From assembly GCA_003531585.1 (NCBI GenBank), contig DQFX01000053.1, positions 1,612-57,480 on the forward strand: DNA of 55,869 nucleotides, written 5' to 3'. Of the stretch, positions 30,411 through 38,936 are shown piece by piece. The notes below the pieces were generated by a model. It saw only the letters and a list, made by a program, of their open reading frames with translations. It made no database searches and had not been told where the DNA came from. This stretch comes from Oscillospiraceae bacterium. Its GTDB lineage: Bacteria; Bacillota; Clostridia; Oscillospirales; Ruminococcaceae. Each line of letters begins with the position of its first letter. The first letter of the stretch is position 1. The translations under genes were made by a program, and so were the position numbers.

Positions 30411-32867
30411 TTAATCAAATTTGACTATCGAACGCACGACCACGTAGGCCAGCGCAGGAATAACGCCCGTCATAATTGAGATAAACGTTGCCAGAATGTC
30501 GATTCCGGTCATACCGAAAATAGTATTTACACCTGGAATGAACACAAGCAGAACCGAAGTTACAGCGGGTGTAAGAACGCCAATAACCGCCGGTTTACCG
30601 GCGGAGGCAAATCCAACGAAGGGATTTCCCGGAGCCAAGTTAATAAACGTAAACAAAGACGTGCAGAACCCGAACGAAAGCAGTGCGCAGCTTCTGGCGA
30701 ACTCGACATTCGTACCATTGTACATAAACATGTACGAAGCAATCGAAACCGCTCCGCAGAGCGCTCCCACAATGACTGCAAGCAAAATGAACCGGTAGTT
30801 TATCCTGCTGGTCGTGATGAACTCAGACGGCGGCATGAAGCCCTTCATATCAGCATGATTGTCCAGGTCGGCAAGCGCTGCCGCCGGAAGCACGAACATC
30901 GTAAGTATAGCAATAATCGCTGGATTCAGCATCAGCTGAGCGTCGCCGAAAAGATTCAGCATATTCAGCAGCACCAGTGCCAGATACCCTGAAATCATGA
31001 CAGCGCTTGCCCGCTTGATATTACGGTGAACCTGCCGCGCCGACGCGATCATACCGGCAATCGCCGAGAAATTATCATCGTGCATAATGACGTCGGCGGC
31101 TTCGTATGCGCTCCCGGTAGTGTTTTCCGAAATCGTTATGCCGATATCGGAACGTTCCATCGCTTCGGCGTCCTCGGGTCTGGTTCCGGTCATTGCAACT
31201 GTCTGGCCGCTCTTTTTCATCTGCTCGATCACGTACAGCTTCTGCTCGGGAGTTACCCTTGCATAGATGTCAGCGTCAAGCGGAAGCTCGGTGCCGTATT
31301 TTACTGATTCAGAAATGCTCTTTCCAGTGACTACCTTCCCTGAAAGTCCGATCATCTTTCCGGTAGCCGCTGCGGATTCCGCATTATCCTCGGTGAACAT
31401 CACAACGCGAACTCCAGCACGCTGGCATGTCTTGACCGCATTCGGAACAGAATCCCTTATCGGCGAGGAGAACGCAATAAATCCAACAAACGTATAAGCG
31501 AATCCGGCTGTTTCGTCGCAGTCGCGTTCCTCGGCGTCAGCGCAGGCAATCGCCATTACCTGCCAGCCATGGGAATAGTACTCCTTCTTCATCTTCTGGG
31601 CAGCGAAAAGCTCTTCGCCGCGGAATTTACACAGCGGGAGTATCTGCTCAGGAGTACCCTTAATGCAGTAGAGTCTGGAGCCGCCGACTTCCCACAGCGC
31701 GCCGCTCATGAACTCGTTAGTATCAGGAATACGCTCAATAAACTTGTTTTTGTTGTAAACATCGACAATTCGCTCGTCATAGAAAGCCGCCTTTACCATA
31801 AGCGCACGTTCTGCTTCGTCGGTGGTGTCAGGGTCGCACGCAAGAGCTGCTACCTTATACAGAAGCTCCTCGCTCGGAGTGTAGATTGTCTGCACCTCAA
31901 GGCGGCTTTTTGTGATTGCGCCTTCCTTTTCAACGCACAGCACTGACATGGAATTCAGCTTTTCGATATCGGACAGAGATTTTACGACCGCGCTTTTCCC
32001 TGACATTTCGGAGGCGCATTTTGTGTAGTAGATTCTTATGATCGTGTCTATACCCGCCGGAAGGAAACAAAGTCCGAGCGTGATACCGCGCATTGCAGAT
32101 TCGAACACCTCGTTGCCGTAAAGTATCCATGCAACCATTGAGATGAGCGCCAGGACAGCCGCCGTCGCAGAACAGAGCGGAAGCAGCTTCTGAATTATAC
32201 GCTCCATCGTAGTGTAATAGCAATGCTTCGGAATCGGTTCTCCCACCTTATGGTAATACTTGGTGTCGACGCCGGTCGCGCTTACCTTGCAGACTGCAAC
32301 GCCCGTCAGTATCTTTGTTCCGCTGTAGACGAAAGTAGGCTTGAGTTCCGATTTTGAAATGCCGCCTGCGTACTTTGCCGCAGGCTTGTTAGAACCGGTG
32401 AACACGCTTTCGTCAACGGTCAGGTCGCGGCATTCCTGTATCATTGCGTCTGCCGGAACGCTCTCGCCCGCCTGAACTAAAATCAGATCCTCCGGAACGA
32501 TGAATTCCTTTTCGACAAGCTCCAGTTTTCCCTGGCGTATCACACGATACTTCATCACCGTTGATTCGTGGAACTCGTCAAGCCGCTCGTCCGAACGCTG
32601 ACCGATACGGATATTTGCCACACACCATGCGATGTCGATAAGTATGATGACTATACCGGTGAGTATCCCGCTGCTGAAAAAGCTGAGCACTCCGGCAATG
32701 AACATCAGCAGCGCCGACGGCGATAAAATCACCTTGCCCGGTTTGAATCTCTCCCGCGGCTGCTCTTTTTTGGTGTATATATTATAGCCGTACAGGTCGA
32801 TGTTCTTCTGAACGTCACTTTCTGTCAGCCCGAAATAATCCCCTTTGAAATTGAAAAACTGCGCCAT
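30411..32867 (-). CDS. P-type ATPase homologue with altered catalytic motifs (probable pseudoenzyme)
   Basis: This 818-residue membrane protein has the full P2-type layout: N-terminal cytoplasmic part, M1-M4, actuator domain, P and N domains, and M5-M10. The key motifs are changed. The phosphorylated Asp of DKTGT is Glu in CVEKEGAIT (about residue 313; codon GAA read directly), TGES is TGSN, the TGD segment is TEDN, GDGVND is GTRPED, and the M4 PEGL is PAGI. The nucleotide-domain motif KGTPEQ and the RVTPEQKL segment remain. The frame is intact over 2.4 kb, so it is maintained rather than decaying. The ATG at 32867 is preferred over the GTG at 32873, with AAAGGGAC upstream. It cannot pump by the normal mechanism; a sensor or scaffold role is inference. 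Confidence 0.88.
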   Translation of the reverse strand: MAQFFNFKGDYFGLTESDVQKNIDLYGYNIYTKKEQPRERFKPGKVILSPSALLMFIAGVLSFFSSGILTGIVIILIDIAWCVANIRIGQRSDERLDEFHESTVMKYRVIRQGKLELVEKEFIVPEDLILVQAGESVPADAMIQECRDLTVDESVFTGSNKPAAKYAGGISKSELKPTFVYSGTKILTGVAVCKVSATGVDTKYYHKVGEPIPKHCYYTTMERIIQKLLPLCSATAAVLALISMVAWILYGNEVFESAMRGITLGLCFLPAGIDTIIRIYYTKCASEMSGKSAVVKSLSDIEKLNSMSVLCVEKEGAITKSRLEVQTIYTPSEELLYKVAALACDPDTTDEAERALMVKAAFYDERIVDVYNKNKFIERIPDTNEFMSGALWEVGGSRLYCIKGTPEQILPLCKFRGEELFAAQKMKKEYYSHGWQVMAIACADAEERDCDETAGFAYTFVGFIAFSSPIRDSVPNAVKTCQRAGVRVVMFTEDNAESAAATGKMIGLSGKVVTGKSISESVKYGTELPLDADIYARVTPEQKLYVIEQMKKSGQTVAMTGTRPEDAEAMERSDIGITISENTTGSAYEAADVIMHDDNFSAIAGMIASARQVHRNIKRASAVMISGYLALVLLNMLNLFGDAQLMLNPAIIAILTMFVLPAAALADLDNHADMKGFMPPSEFITTSRINYRFILLAVIVGALCGAVSIASYMFMYNGTNVEFARSCALLSFGFCTSLFTFINLAPGNPFVGFASAGKPAVIGVLTPAVTSVLLVFIPGVNTIFGMTGIDILATFISIMTGVIPALAYVVVRSIVKFD

Positions 32868-32989
32868 CTGCACACGTCCCTTTAATTTTTTTGTTCAGGC
32901 GCGGGATAATAGATCCCATACCTATACAGTATATATTTTCGCATATTTTAACAAAAAAATCAAGTACTTTTTCGATTTTTTAAGAAATT

Positions 32990-33751
32990 TTAACTATCAG
33001 AACCTGTCAGGTTTAACTGATCATCGGGAATGGAAGGCGATTCGGAAGTATAACGGAACATATCTTCGGTAGCAACATTTTCAAAAGACTCGAAATTCTC
33101 GTCCTTCCTCATCTGGTAGTAGCTCTCGATAAGCGGCACAACAATGCATATAACCACAGTAACGACCGCAGCCACAATGATAATAACCGTTTTCTGCTGT
33201 TTCGTCCATTTGTGGGCAGGAACAGCCTCGCCCTTTACTTCAAACTGACGCTTCTTGCCGGAATTCATGCTGCGGATAACGTAGGATTTCAGTTTGTCGT
33301 CCGCTTTTATCCTGAAACAGATATCCTTGTAGCTCTTGTCAAGTTCCCGTGTGAGTTCCTCGGGAAGTTCCTCCAGGGTATTATTCACGTAACGCAGGCT
33401 TTCCCCGGTCAGCTTCGCGATCTGCTCAGGCTCCAGGTCGTTCTCCCAGCGCATGTGTATTATCGCGCGAACAATAAACGGCTGCCTCAGCACGGATTCC
33501 AGAAGCTGCTGCTTCTTTCCGTCAAGCTCTATGCCGGTAAGGGTGACTGCCGAATCGTTTCCCTCGGCCTCGCGGCACATGGGGTACGCCTTTTTCAGCA
33601 TTTCCGGAAGCTCGGTGTTATCATCTATCTCCGGACATGAAAAACAATTCCGCACGAAGATCTCCTTTGCGGAATCGAAATTCTTTGTTGTGATCAGCGC
33701 CAGCGCGTAGATGTCGTCGGCGTAGTCGTCTATAAATCTTGTAAGCTCCAT
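32990..33751 (-). CDS. Sigma-factor-like protein with membrane anchor
   Basis: This 253-residue protein has an N-terminal segment (MELTRFIDDYADDIYALALI) and a helix-turn-helix-like stretch at about 83-135 (FIVRAIIHMRWENDLEPEQ, then IAKLTGESLRYVNNTL) that together resemble an ECF sigma factor, region 2 being degenerate. One membrane helix at 188-208 (VIIIVAAVVTVVICIVV) and an acidic tail of about 45 residues follow. Family assignment is tentative; it could also be an anti-sigma-like or DUF protein. It begins 1 nt after the hisE stop, so it is likely transcribed from the histidine operon, and precedes the P-type ATPase homologue. Confidence 0.65.
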   Translation of the reverse strand: MELTRFIDDYADDIYALALITTKNFDSAKEIFVRNCFSCPEIDDNTELPEMLKKAYPMCREAEGNDSAVTLTGIELDGKKQQLLESVLRQPFIVRAIIHMRWENDLEPEQIAKLTGESLRYVNNTLEELPEELTRELDKSYKDICFRIKADDKLKSYVIRSMNSGKKRQFEVKGEAVPAHKWTKQQKTVIIIVAAVVTVVICIVVPLIESYYQMRKDENFESFENVATEDMFRYTSESPSIPDDQLNLTGSDS

Positions 33752-33752
33752 A

Positions 33753-34079
33753 TCAGGTGTTGTGATCGCTCACATGGAACTGCTTGAGATTGCCGATCTT
33801 CTTGCTGCGCTCTACCATGATCTTCTCGATGTCCTCGACGGTCACGCCGCGGTCGACCATCATTACGATCATATGGTACAGCAGGTCGTTTATCTCGTTT
33901 GCAAGCTCGTCCTTGTCGTTATTCTTTGCGGCAATGACCATCTCTGTGCACTCCTCGCCGCACTTCTTGAGTATCTTGTCGATTCCCTTATCAAACAGAT
34001 AGCAGGTATATGAACCCTCCTGCGGGTTTGCCCTGCGGTCTACAACTACGTCGTACATATCCTTGAATGCGTCCATCAT
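33753..34079 (-). CDS. hisE: Phosphoribosyl-ATP pyrophosphatase HisE
   Basis: This 108-residue enzyme hydrolyses phosphoribosyl-ATP to phosphoribosyl-AMP in step 2 of histidine synthesis. The all-alpha MazG-like fold is indicated by CGEECTEMVIAAKN and ELANEINDLLYHMIVMM, with the Glu and Asp metal ligands. AAAGGAG precedes the ATG. HisE and HisI are separate proteins here, not fused. It is the last his gene of the operon. Confidence 0.95.
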   Translation of the reverse strand: MMDAFKDMYDVVVDRRANPQEGSYTCYLFDKGIDKILKKCGEECTEMVIAAKNNDKDELANEINDLLYHMIVMMVDRGVTVEDIEKIMVERSKKIGNLKQFHVSDHNT

Positions 34080-34117
34080 GTTAATTTCTCCTTTGAATTT
34101 ATGTTTAAACTGAATAA

Positions 34118-34144
34118 GCTGCTGTACCTATCAAATACAGCAGC
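34118..34144. repeat. Hairpin between hisI and hisE
   Basis: GCTGCTGTA (34118-34126) and TACAGCAGC (34136-34144) pair perfectly with a 9-nt loop, directly after the hisI stop. No T tract follows on the minus strand, so it may stabilise or process the mRNA. Confidence 0.55.
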
Positions 34145-34152
34145 GGATTTTC

Positions 34153-34467
34153 TTACTTTATGCGCGTGAAAAAACAGCTTCTGTGTCCGGTGTGACAGGC
34201 CGCCCCGGTCTGAATGACCTTTATCAGCAGAGTATCGTCGTCGCAGTCGCTGTACATCTCAACCACCTTCTGGAAATGACCAGAGGTCGCGCCCTTGTTC
34301 CAGAGTTCCTGACGGGAGCGGCTCCAGAACCATGTGTAACCGGTCTCCAGTGTTTTCTGGAGGCTCTCCTCGTTCATATAGGCAAGCATGAGTACCTCGC
34401 CGTTCTCAGCGTCGGTAACTATCGCCGGGATAAGCCCGGATTTCTTGAAATACTTCTTAACGTCCAT
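34153..34467 (-). CDS. hisI: Phosphoribosyl-AMP cyclohydrolase HisI
   Basis: This 104-residue zinc and magnesium enzyme opens the purine ring of phosphoribosyl-AMP, step 3 of the pathway. The metal sites are seen in SDCDDDTLL and CHTGHRSCFF, and WFWSRSRQELWNKGATSGH is the family signature. The start ATG 34467 lies 7 nt after the stop of the nudix-like gene with AAGTAAGG before it; an upstream in-frame ATG at 34497 lies inside that gene and adds a non-family extension. Confidence 0.95.
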   Translation of the reverse strand: MDVKKYFKKSGLIPAIVTDAENGEVLMLAYMNEESLQKTLETGYTWFWSRSRQELWNKGATSGHFQKVVEMYSDCDDDTLLIKVIQTGAACHTGHRSCFFTRIK

Positions 34468-34474
34468 ATGTACC

Positions 34475-34906
34475 TTACTTTCTAAATGCTTCTTCAAACA
34501 GAAGCTTGTCTGTTTCCGGGAAGCTCCACTTATCGTTGTCCTCCGGCGGAGTATCTAAGTAATACACGCCTGCAAGCCCGGAATGCGGAAAAGGTCCCAT
34601 TTCAATTATCTCTGCTCGATACAGTATGCCATACTGCACGTCCTTGCCGTCTGTTACAGAATACGGGCAGACGAACTGTGCTGCATGCTCCGTAACGCCC
34701 AGCATGCCTTCAAGCACTCTCCGCAGCGCCTTTGCAGTGTTTTCTCCCTCCACCAGCTGGGTACCCGGAAGCTCCATCGTACTCTTGCCGCGCTGCTTTA
34801 CAAACATGTATTTCTCATTTCTGACCGCTGCGACGGTGATCCTGGTGACTTTAACGACTTTGTTGACTTGCGATTCGGTGCAGTCGCTGATTATGTTCAA
34901 TTCCAT
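34475..34906 (-). CDS. Nudix-fold protein with degenerate catalytic box
   Basis: This 143-residue protein has the nudix fold pattern (ITVAAVRNEKYMFVKQ, then LPGTQLVEGENTAKALRRVL). In a working nudix box the consensus is GX5EX7REUXEEXGU. Here the segment reads RRVLEGMLGV, so the first catalytic Glu of REU is Arg and one of the paired glutamates is Gly. Hydrolase activity is therefore doubtful, and a ligand-sensing role is possible (inference). It lies 7 nt before the hisI start and 90 nt after the DUF4253 gene, within the histidine operon. Confidence 0.75.
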   Translation of the reverse strand: MELNIISDCTESQVNKVVKVTRITVAAVRNEKYMFVKQRGKSTMELPGTQLVEGENTAKALRRVLEGMLGVTEHAAQFVCPYSVTDGKDVQYGILYRAEIIEMGPFPHSGLAGVYYLDTPPEDNDKWSFPETDKLLFEEAFRK

Positions 34907-34996
34907 TACTGATCCTCACTAGCTTTTCATAATGCTGATTCTGATATGAGAACCATGCAATAATAGTATATCACATTTTCAAGCAAAATGCAAGTA

Positions 34997-35746
34997 TCAA
35001 TCCCACCAGAAAAACCAGACCGACGACTTTGCAAGCATGTCTGCAAGGATGCAGACTTCCTGGCATCCCTGATCGATAATATCATTGCAGAAAGCGTACT
35101 GCTCCAGCGCAAGACCTACGGCAGCGCTTCTGTCTCTTAACGGCTGTGCAACAAACTCGAGTATATCGTGAGAAATAACAGCGGGAACCGCTCCGAATTT
35201 CTGAAACCAGTATTTCCCTACCGCCATCATGATTTCAGGATCGGGACACTCGTTCCAGCCGCCGAATGGCAGCCATGCGAAAACCTCCCAGGGATTTTCC
35301 GTTGGGATCTTAGCTATTACGACCTCTGCGGCTTTCTTTGTCCCGAAATCAACGAAACCTGATAGTTTGTCGATTTTATCGCCGCAGTTCCCGGAATCAG
35401 CGGTGATCTCGTTCCAGTACTCGCCGTACGTTGCCTTCATTTCCGAAAGCCTTTCGGTGAACCATTCCTGCGCGTTCGGAAGCTCAGCGCTGAGCAGTTC
35501 CCTGCGGCGATCCTCCGGAGAGGTTCCGGAGTCCTCACGTAGCATGTCGAACCATTCGGAAAGCACGTCGTTTACCACTATTATGACCGGAGTGTATCCG
35601 CCCATTTCCTTTTTGGCGAACGCGTCCTCATAAGTGGAGCTAATAAACTGCGCGGGCTTTCCCGCCGGAAAATACTCGCACTCACAGCCCAGCCAGCCGA
35701 TGATCTTCTGGGCGTTTACGCTGGGTTTTGCAGAAAAAAGTCCCAT
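34997..35746 (-). CDS. DUF4253 protein
   Basis: This 249-residue soluble protein has the DUF4253 hallmarks in its C-terminal half: PWEVFAWLPFGGWNECPDPE, KFGAVPAVISHDILEFV and ALEQYAFCNDIIDQG. The function of this family is not known; in many bacteria it is encoded alone or near immunity-type genes. Here it starts 1 nt after the hisF stop, inside the histidine operon, which is an odd place. The tail ends WFFWWD. Confidence 0.85.
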   Translation of the reverse strand: MGLFSAKPSVNAQKIIGWLGCECEYFPAGKPAQFISSTYEDAFAKKEMGGYTPVIIVVNDVLSEWFDMLREDSGTSPEDRRRELLSAELPNAQEWFTERLSEMKATYGEYWNEITADSGNCGDKIDKLSGFVDFGTKKAAEVVIAKIPTENPWEVFAWLPFGGWNECPDPEIMMAVGKYWFQKFGAVPAVISHDILEFVAQPLRDRSAAVGLALEQYAFCNDIIDQGCQEVCILADMLAKSSVWFFWWD

Positions 35747-35747
35747 A

Positions 35748-36518
35748 TCAAGCCCTCGCAGATGTTCTGACTGGAATATTGTGCTGGCGAAGATGCTCCT
35801 TCACCTCGTCAACGGTGAGCTCTCCGAAATGGAACAGCGAAGCCGCCAGCGCCGCAGAGCTTGCTGTCTTTTCAAATACCTCCGAGAAGTGATCAATAGA
35901 ACCGCACCCGCCGCTCGCAATTACCGGAATCTTCACACGGCTGCATACGAAATTCAGCATGTCAAGGTCAAAACCGCCGCGTACTCCGTCGGTGTCGATG
36001 GAATTCAGGCATATTTCGCCGGCTCCGCGCTCCTCTATCTCCTTTACCCAGTCGCCGAGGTCGAGATTCATGTCGACTCTGCCGCCGTTTATGAATACAT
36101 TATAGCCGCCCTTGCCGTTTCGCTTGGTGTCTATGCCGACAACAACGCACTGGCTGCCGAATATCTCAGCAGCGTCGCTGATGAGCTTCGGATTCTTGAC
36201 CGCCTGCGAATTGACAGAAACCTTGTCGGCTCCCGCGCGGAGCGTATCGCGGAAATCCTGCACCGAACCGATGCCGCCTCCGACGCACAGAGGCACGAAC
36301 ACCTGCTGCGCAGTGCGCTTTACCACGTCGAGCATAACGCCCCTGCCCTCGTAGGAAGCCGTTATATCATAGAATACAAGCTCGTCCGCGCCCTGACGGT
36401 TGTATTCGATCGCAAGCTCCACCGGGTCGCCTACGTCCTTTATGCCCTCGAAATTCACGCCCTTTACGACCTTGCCGTTGCGGACGTCAAGGCATGGGAT
36501 TATCCTTTTAGCTAACAT
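35748..36518 (-). CDS. hisF: Imidazole glycerol phosphate synthase subunit HisF
   Basis: This 256-residue beta/alpha barrel cyclase combines ammonia from HisH with PRFAR to give imidazole glycerol phosphate and AICAR. It shows LAKRIIPCLDVRNGKVVKG at the start, the catalytic Asp in that CLDV and in the later SIDTDG, and phosphate loops ASGGCGS and VGGGIGS. AAAGGAG precedes the ATG. Its gene is 10 nt after hisA. Confidence 0.97.
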   Translation of the reverse strand: MLAKRIIPCLDVRNGKVVKGVNFEGIKDVGDPVELAIEYNRQGADELVFYDITASYEGRGVMLDVVKRTAQQVFVPLCVGGGIGSVQDFRDTLRAGADKVSVNSQAVKNPKLISDAAEIFGSQCVVVGIDTKRNGKGGYNVFINGGRVDMNLDLGDWVKEIEERGAGEICLNSIDTDGVRGGFDLDMLNFVCSRVKIPVIASGGCGSIDHFSEVFEKTASSAALAASLFHFGELTVDEVKEHLRQHNIPVRTSARA

Positions 36519-36528
36519 GGCTGCTCCT

Positions 36529-37251
36529 TTACTTCGCTAGACGCACAGCCTGAGCAAGGTCAAGGCTGCCGGAATAGATGGACTTGCCGCAGATGGCTCC
36601 GTAAATTCTATTCTTCTTCAGCGTCTTTATGTTGTTGATGGTCTTTATCCCGCCGCTTGCAATGACGTTTCCGCCGAGGGGCGCAAGCGTTTCCTGGAGC
36701 TTCTTTGTCTTGAAGTGGTTCGGGCGGCTGAGGGTACCGTCCTTGTCTATGTCTGTGAAGATGAAATACTGAACTCCCGCGCGGCACATTTCAACGCCGA
36801 GGTCTATGTAGTTCACTCCGCTGGTCTCGAGCCAGCCCTCTGTTGCAACGAATCCGTTCTTGGCGTCGATACCTACCGCTATGCGGCCCCTGAATTCCTT
36901 CGCGGCGCGCTTTACGAACTCGGGATCCTTGACCGCCGCCGAGCCGATTATTACCCTGGAAATACCCGCGTTGAGGTACATTTCCACGACGTCAAGGCTG
37001 CGGATACCTCCGCCGACCTCTACCTTTAGCTTCGTGTTCTTCGCTACGTCGATGAAAATATCCTTGTTCTGCTGAGTCGCGTCCTTTGCACCGTCGAGGT
37101 CTACCATGTGAACCCACTCCGCGCCGGAAGCTTCGAAACCGCGCGCGGTATCCATGTAGCTGTCAGCGACCTTCTGAACTGTTCCGTAGTCCCCCTTGAA
37201 AAGGCGGACGCAGTTCCCGTCCTTTATATCAATAGCAGGAAGTATTACCAT
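36529..37251 (-). CDS. hisA: ProFAR isomerase HisA
   Basis: This 240-residue beta/alpha barrel performs the Amadori rearrangement of ProFAR to PRFAR, step 4 of the pathway. The catalytic Asp pair lies in LPAIDIKDG and in FTDIDKDGTL; phosphate-binding loops are VGGGIRS and ASGGIK. AGGAG precedes the ATG at 37249-37251. A 59-nt gap without special features separates it from hisH. Confidence 0.97.
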   Translation of the reverse strand: MVILPAIDIKDGNCVRLFKGDYGTVQKVADSYMDTARGFEASGAEWVHMVDLDGAKDATQQNKDIFIDVAKNTKLKVEVGGGIRSLDVVEMYLNAGISRVIIGSAAVKDPEFVKRAAKEFRGRIAVGIDAKNGFVATEGWLETSGVNYIDLGVEMCRAGVQYFIFTDIDKDGTLSRPNHFKTKKLQETLAPLGGNVIASGGIKTINNIKTLKKNRIYGAICGKSIYSGSLDLAQAVRLAK

Positions 37252-37310
37252 TCATTTTCTCCTTTTTGTAGGATATATTACATAAAGCAAAACTTATACG
37301 CAATAGCTCT

Positions 37311-37910
37311 TTATAATTCAGCAAAACATCTGAGAATATTCAGCCCCGTCTCGCCGCTCTTTTCCGGGTGGAACTGCGCCCCGTATACGTTTCCGCAGAA
37401 CACCAGCGCCGGGACCTTCATTCCATAGTCGCACCATGCCGCAATGTACTTGCTGTCGCACTCGGCAGCGTAGCTGTGCACGAAATACACGTACTCACCA
37501 TCGGCGCACCTGTCTAGAAGTCTGCACGGAACATTTTTCTCCAGTGAGTTCCAGCCGATGTGCGGAACAGGCAGCTCCCCTGCCGGACGCATGAGCTTAA
37601 CGCTTCCGGGAATAAGCCCGAGGCCGTCAGTTTCGCCGAATTCGTAGCCCTTTTCGAACAGCATCTGCATTCCGAGGCAGATCCCGAGGAGCGGCTTTTT
37701 CCGTACCTCCTCCTTGATAACGCCGATCAACCCGGTCTCACCGAGCATTCTCATCGCGTCCGGGAAGGCTCCTACGCCGGGAAGTATCAGGCGGTCAGCG
37801 GCGCTGAGGTCGGCGGCGCTGTTGGTTATCTTGTTCTCAAGTCCGAGGAAGTCAAGAGCGTTTTTCACGCTGAACAGGTTTCCTGCGCCGTAGTCAATTA
37901 TCGCAATCAT
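37311..37910 (-). CDS. hisH: Imidazole glycerol phosphate synthase subunit HisH
   Basis: This 199-residue class I glutamine amidotransferase supplies ammonia to HisF. The nucleophile Cys is in LLGICLGMQMLFE, the oxyanion part in LPGVGAFPDAM and the His/Glu pair in GAQFHPEKSG. Its start overlaps the nudix gene stop by four bases (ATGA). Confidence 0.97.
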   Translation of the reverse strand: MIAIIDYGAGNLFSVKNALDFLGLENKITNSAADLSAADRLILPGVGAFPDAMRMLGETGLIGVIKEEVRKKPLLGICLGMQMLFEKGYEFGETDGLGLIPGSVKLMRPAGELPVPHIGWNSLEKNVPCRLLDRCADGEYVYFVHSYAAECDSKYIAAWCDYGMKVPALVFCGNVYGAQFHPEKSGETGLNILRCFAEL

Positions 37911-38341
37911 AGTGTCGTTCCTTTCGTATTCAGGAATATCTTATCGGAATTCAGCTTCACATGCTCCATGATGTGCCCGATGTTGCCTTCACCGGCGTAC
38001 TGCTTCATATCGAAAAAGTCGCAGTCAAGCCCGCTCCAGAACAACGGATTTTCGTCGCCTTTTACTGCGGCGTCATGTATGAGCTGCCCCGCGTAGACCT
38101 CCACGTAACAGGGATCCAGCGGATAGCTGAAATCCATCAGGTGAATTAGTTTTATATCCCGGTCTGATATTCCCGTTTCCTCGAATAGTTCGCGGTAGGC
38201 GGCGTGACTGCCGCTCTCGCCCGGCTCTATTTTTCCGCCGACAAAGTTTATTAGCCCCTTGTAAGGCTCCTTTATGCGGCGGCACATGAGCATTTTCTCT
38301 CTGTCCGGCGAAAAAACCACGATGAGGTTATACCCCTGCAT
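37907..38341 (-). CDS. Nudix hydrolase (MutT/8-oxo-dGTPase-like) inside the histidine operon
   Basis: This 144-residue protein has a fully canonical nudix box, GGKIEPGESGSHAAYRELFEETGI, running from about residue 36 to 59. A mutation-avoidance or nucleotide-pool cleaning role is typical of this type, but the substrate is unknown. It overlaps hisB by one base (TAATG) and hisH by four bases, so it is firmly embedded in the operon. Nudix genes between hisB and hisH are not a standard part of the pathway. Confidence 0.9.
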   Translation of the reverse strand: MQGYNLIVVFSPDREKMLMCRRIKEPYKGLINFVGGKIEPGESGSHAAYRELFEETGISDRDIKLIHLMDFSYPLDPCYVEVYAGQLIHDAAVKGDENPLFWSGLDCDFFDMKQYAGEGNIGHIMEHVKLNSDKIFLNTKGTTL

Positions 38342-38934
38342 TAAAGAACTCCCTTTGTGGACACAGCGGAGCCGTCCGTATTGCGCTTTACAGCCGCCTT
38401 GAGGGCGTATGCAAGAGCCTTGAACAGCGCTTCTATCTTGTGGTGGTCGTTGCTGCCGTACTCCACGCGAAGGTGCAGGGTTATCCCCGCATTGAACGCA
38501 AAGGAGCGCATGAACTCCTCGGTAAGGCAGGTGTCGAACTCGCCGACGCGCTCGTTTGTGAACTGCGCGTTGAACACGAGGAACGGTCTCGCGCTGATGT
38601 CAAGCGAGCAGAATGCAAGCGACTCGTCCATCGGAATGAACGCGCTTCCATAGCGCATAATGCCGGATTTGTCGCCGAGGGCTTCACGGAATGCCATTCC
38701 GAGCACGATACCGATATCCTCGGTAGTGTGGTGACCGTCAACGTTAAGGTCGCCGACGCACTTTACGGAAAGAGAGAATCCGCCGTGGACTGCAAGCGCA
38801 GTCAGCATGTGGTCGAGGAATCCTATGCCCGTATCAATGCTGACTTCGCCGCTTTTGTCGAGGTCCAGCTTTATCTTAATGTCTGTTTCCCTGGTTTTTC
38901 TGGTGATTTCTGCGGTTCTGTTCATAGCTTTCAT
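38341..38934 (-). CDS. hisB: Imidazoleglycerol-phosphate dehydratase HisB
   Basis: This 197-residue manganese enzyme dehydrates imidazole glycerol phosphate to imidazole acetol phosphate. The two metal-binding histidine motifs are HHTTEDIGI and NDHHKIEALFKALAYA, with FLDHMLTALAVHGGF near the start. It is the monofunctional form without the phosphatase domain, so a separate histidinol-phosphatase is needed elsewhere. The start follows the hisD stop by 2 nt, with AAGGAAGG as ribosome site. Confidence 0.97.
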   Translation of the reverse strand: MKAMNRTAEITRKTRETDIKIKLDLDKSGEVSIDTGIGFLDHMLTALAVHGGFSLSVKCVGDLNVDGHHTTEDIGIVLGMAFREALGDKSGIMRYGSAFIPMDESLAFCSLDISARPFLVFNAQFTNERVGEFDTCLTEEFMRSFAFNAGITLHLRVEYGSNDHHKIEALFKALAYALKAAVKRNTDGSAVSTKGVL

Positions 38935-38936
38935 CG

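Noticed and set aside
34118..34144. Terminator splitting the his operon
   Set aside because: The hairpin is perfect but no T tract follows in the direction of transcription, and hisE follows with a normal ribosome site.
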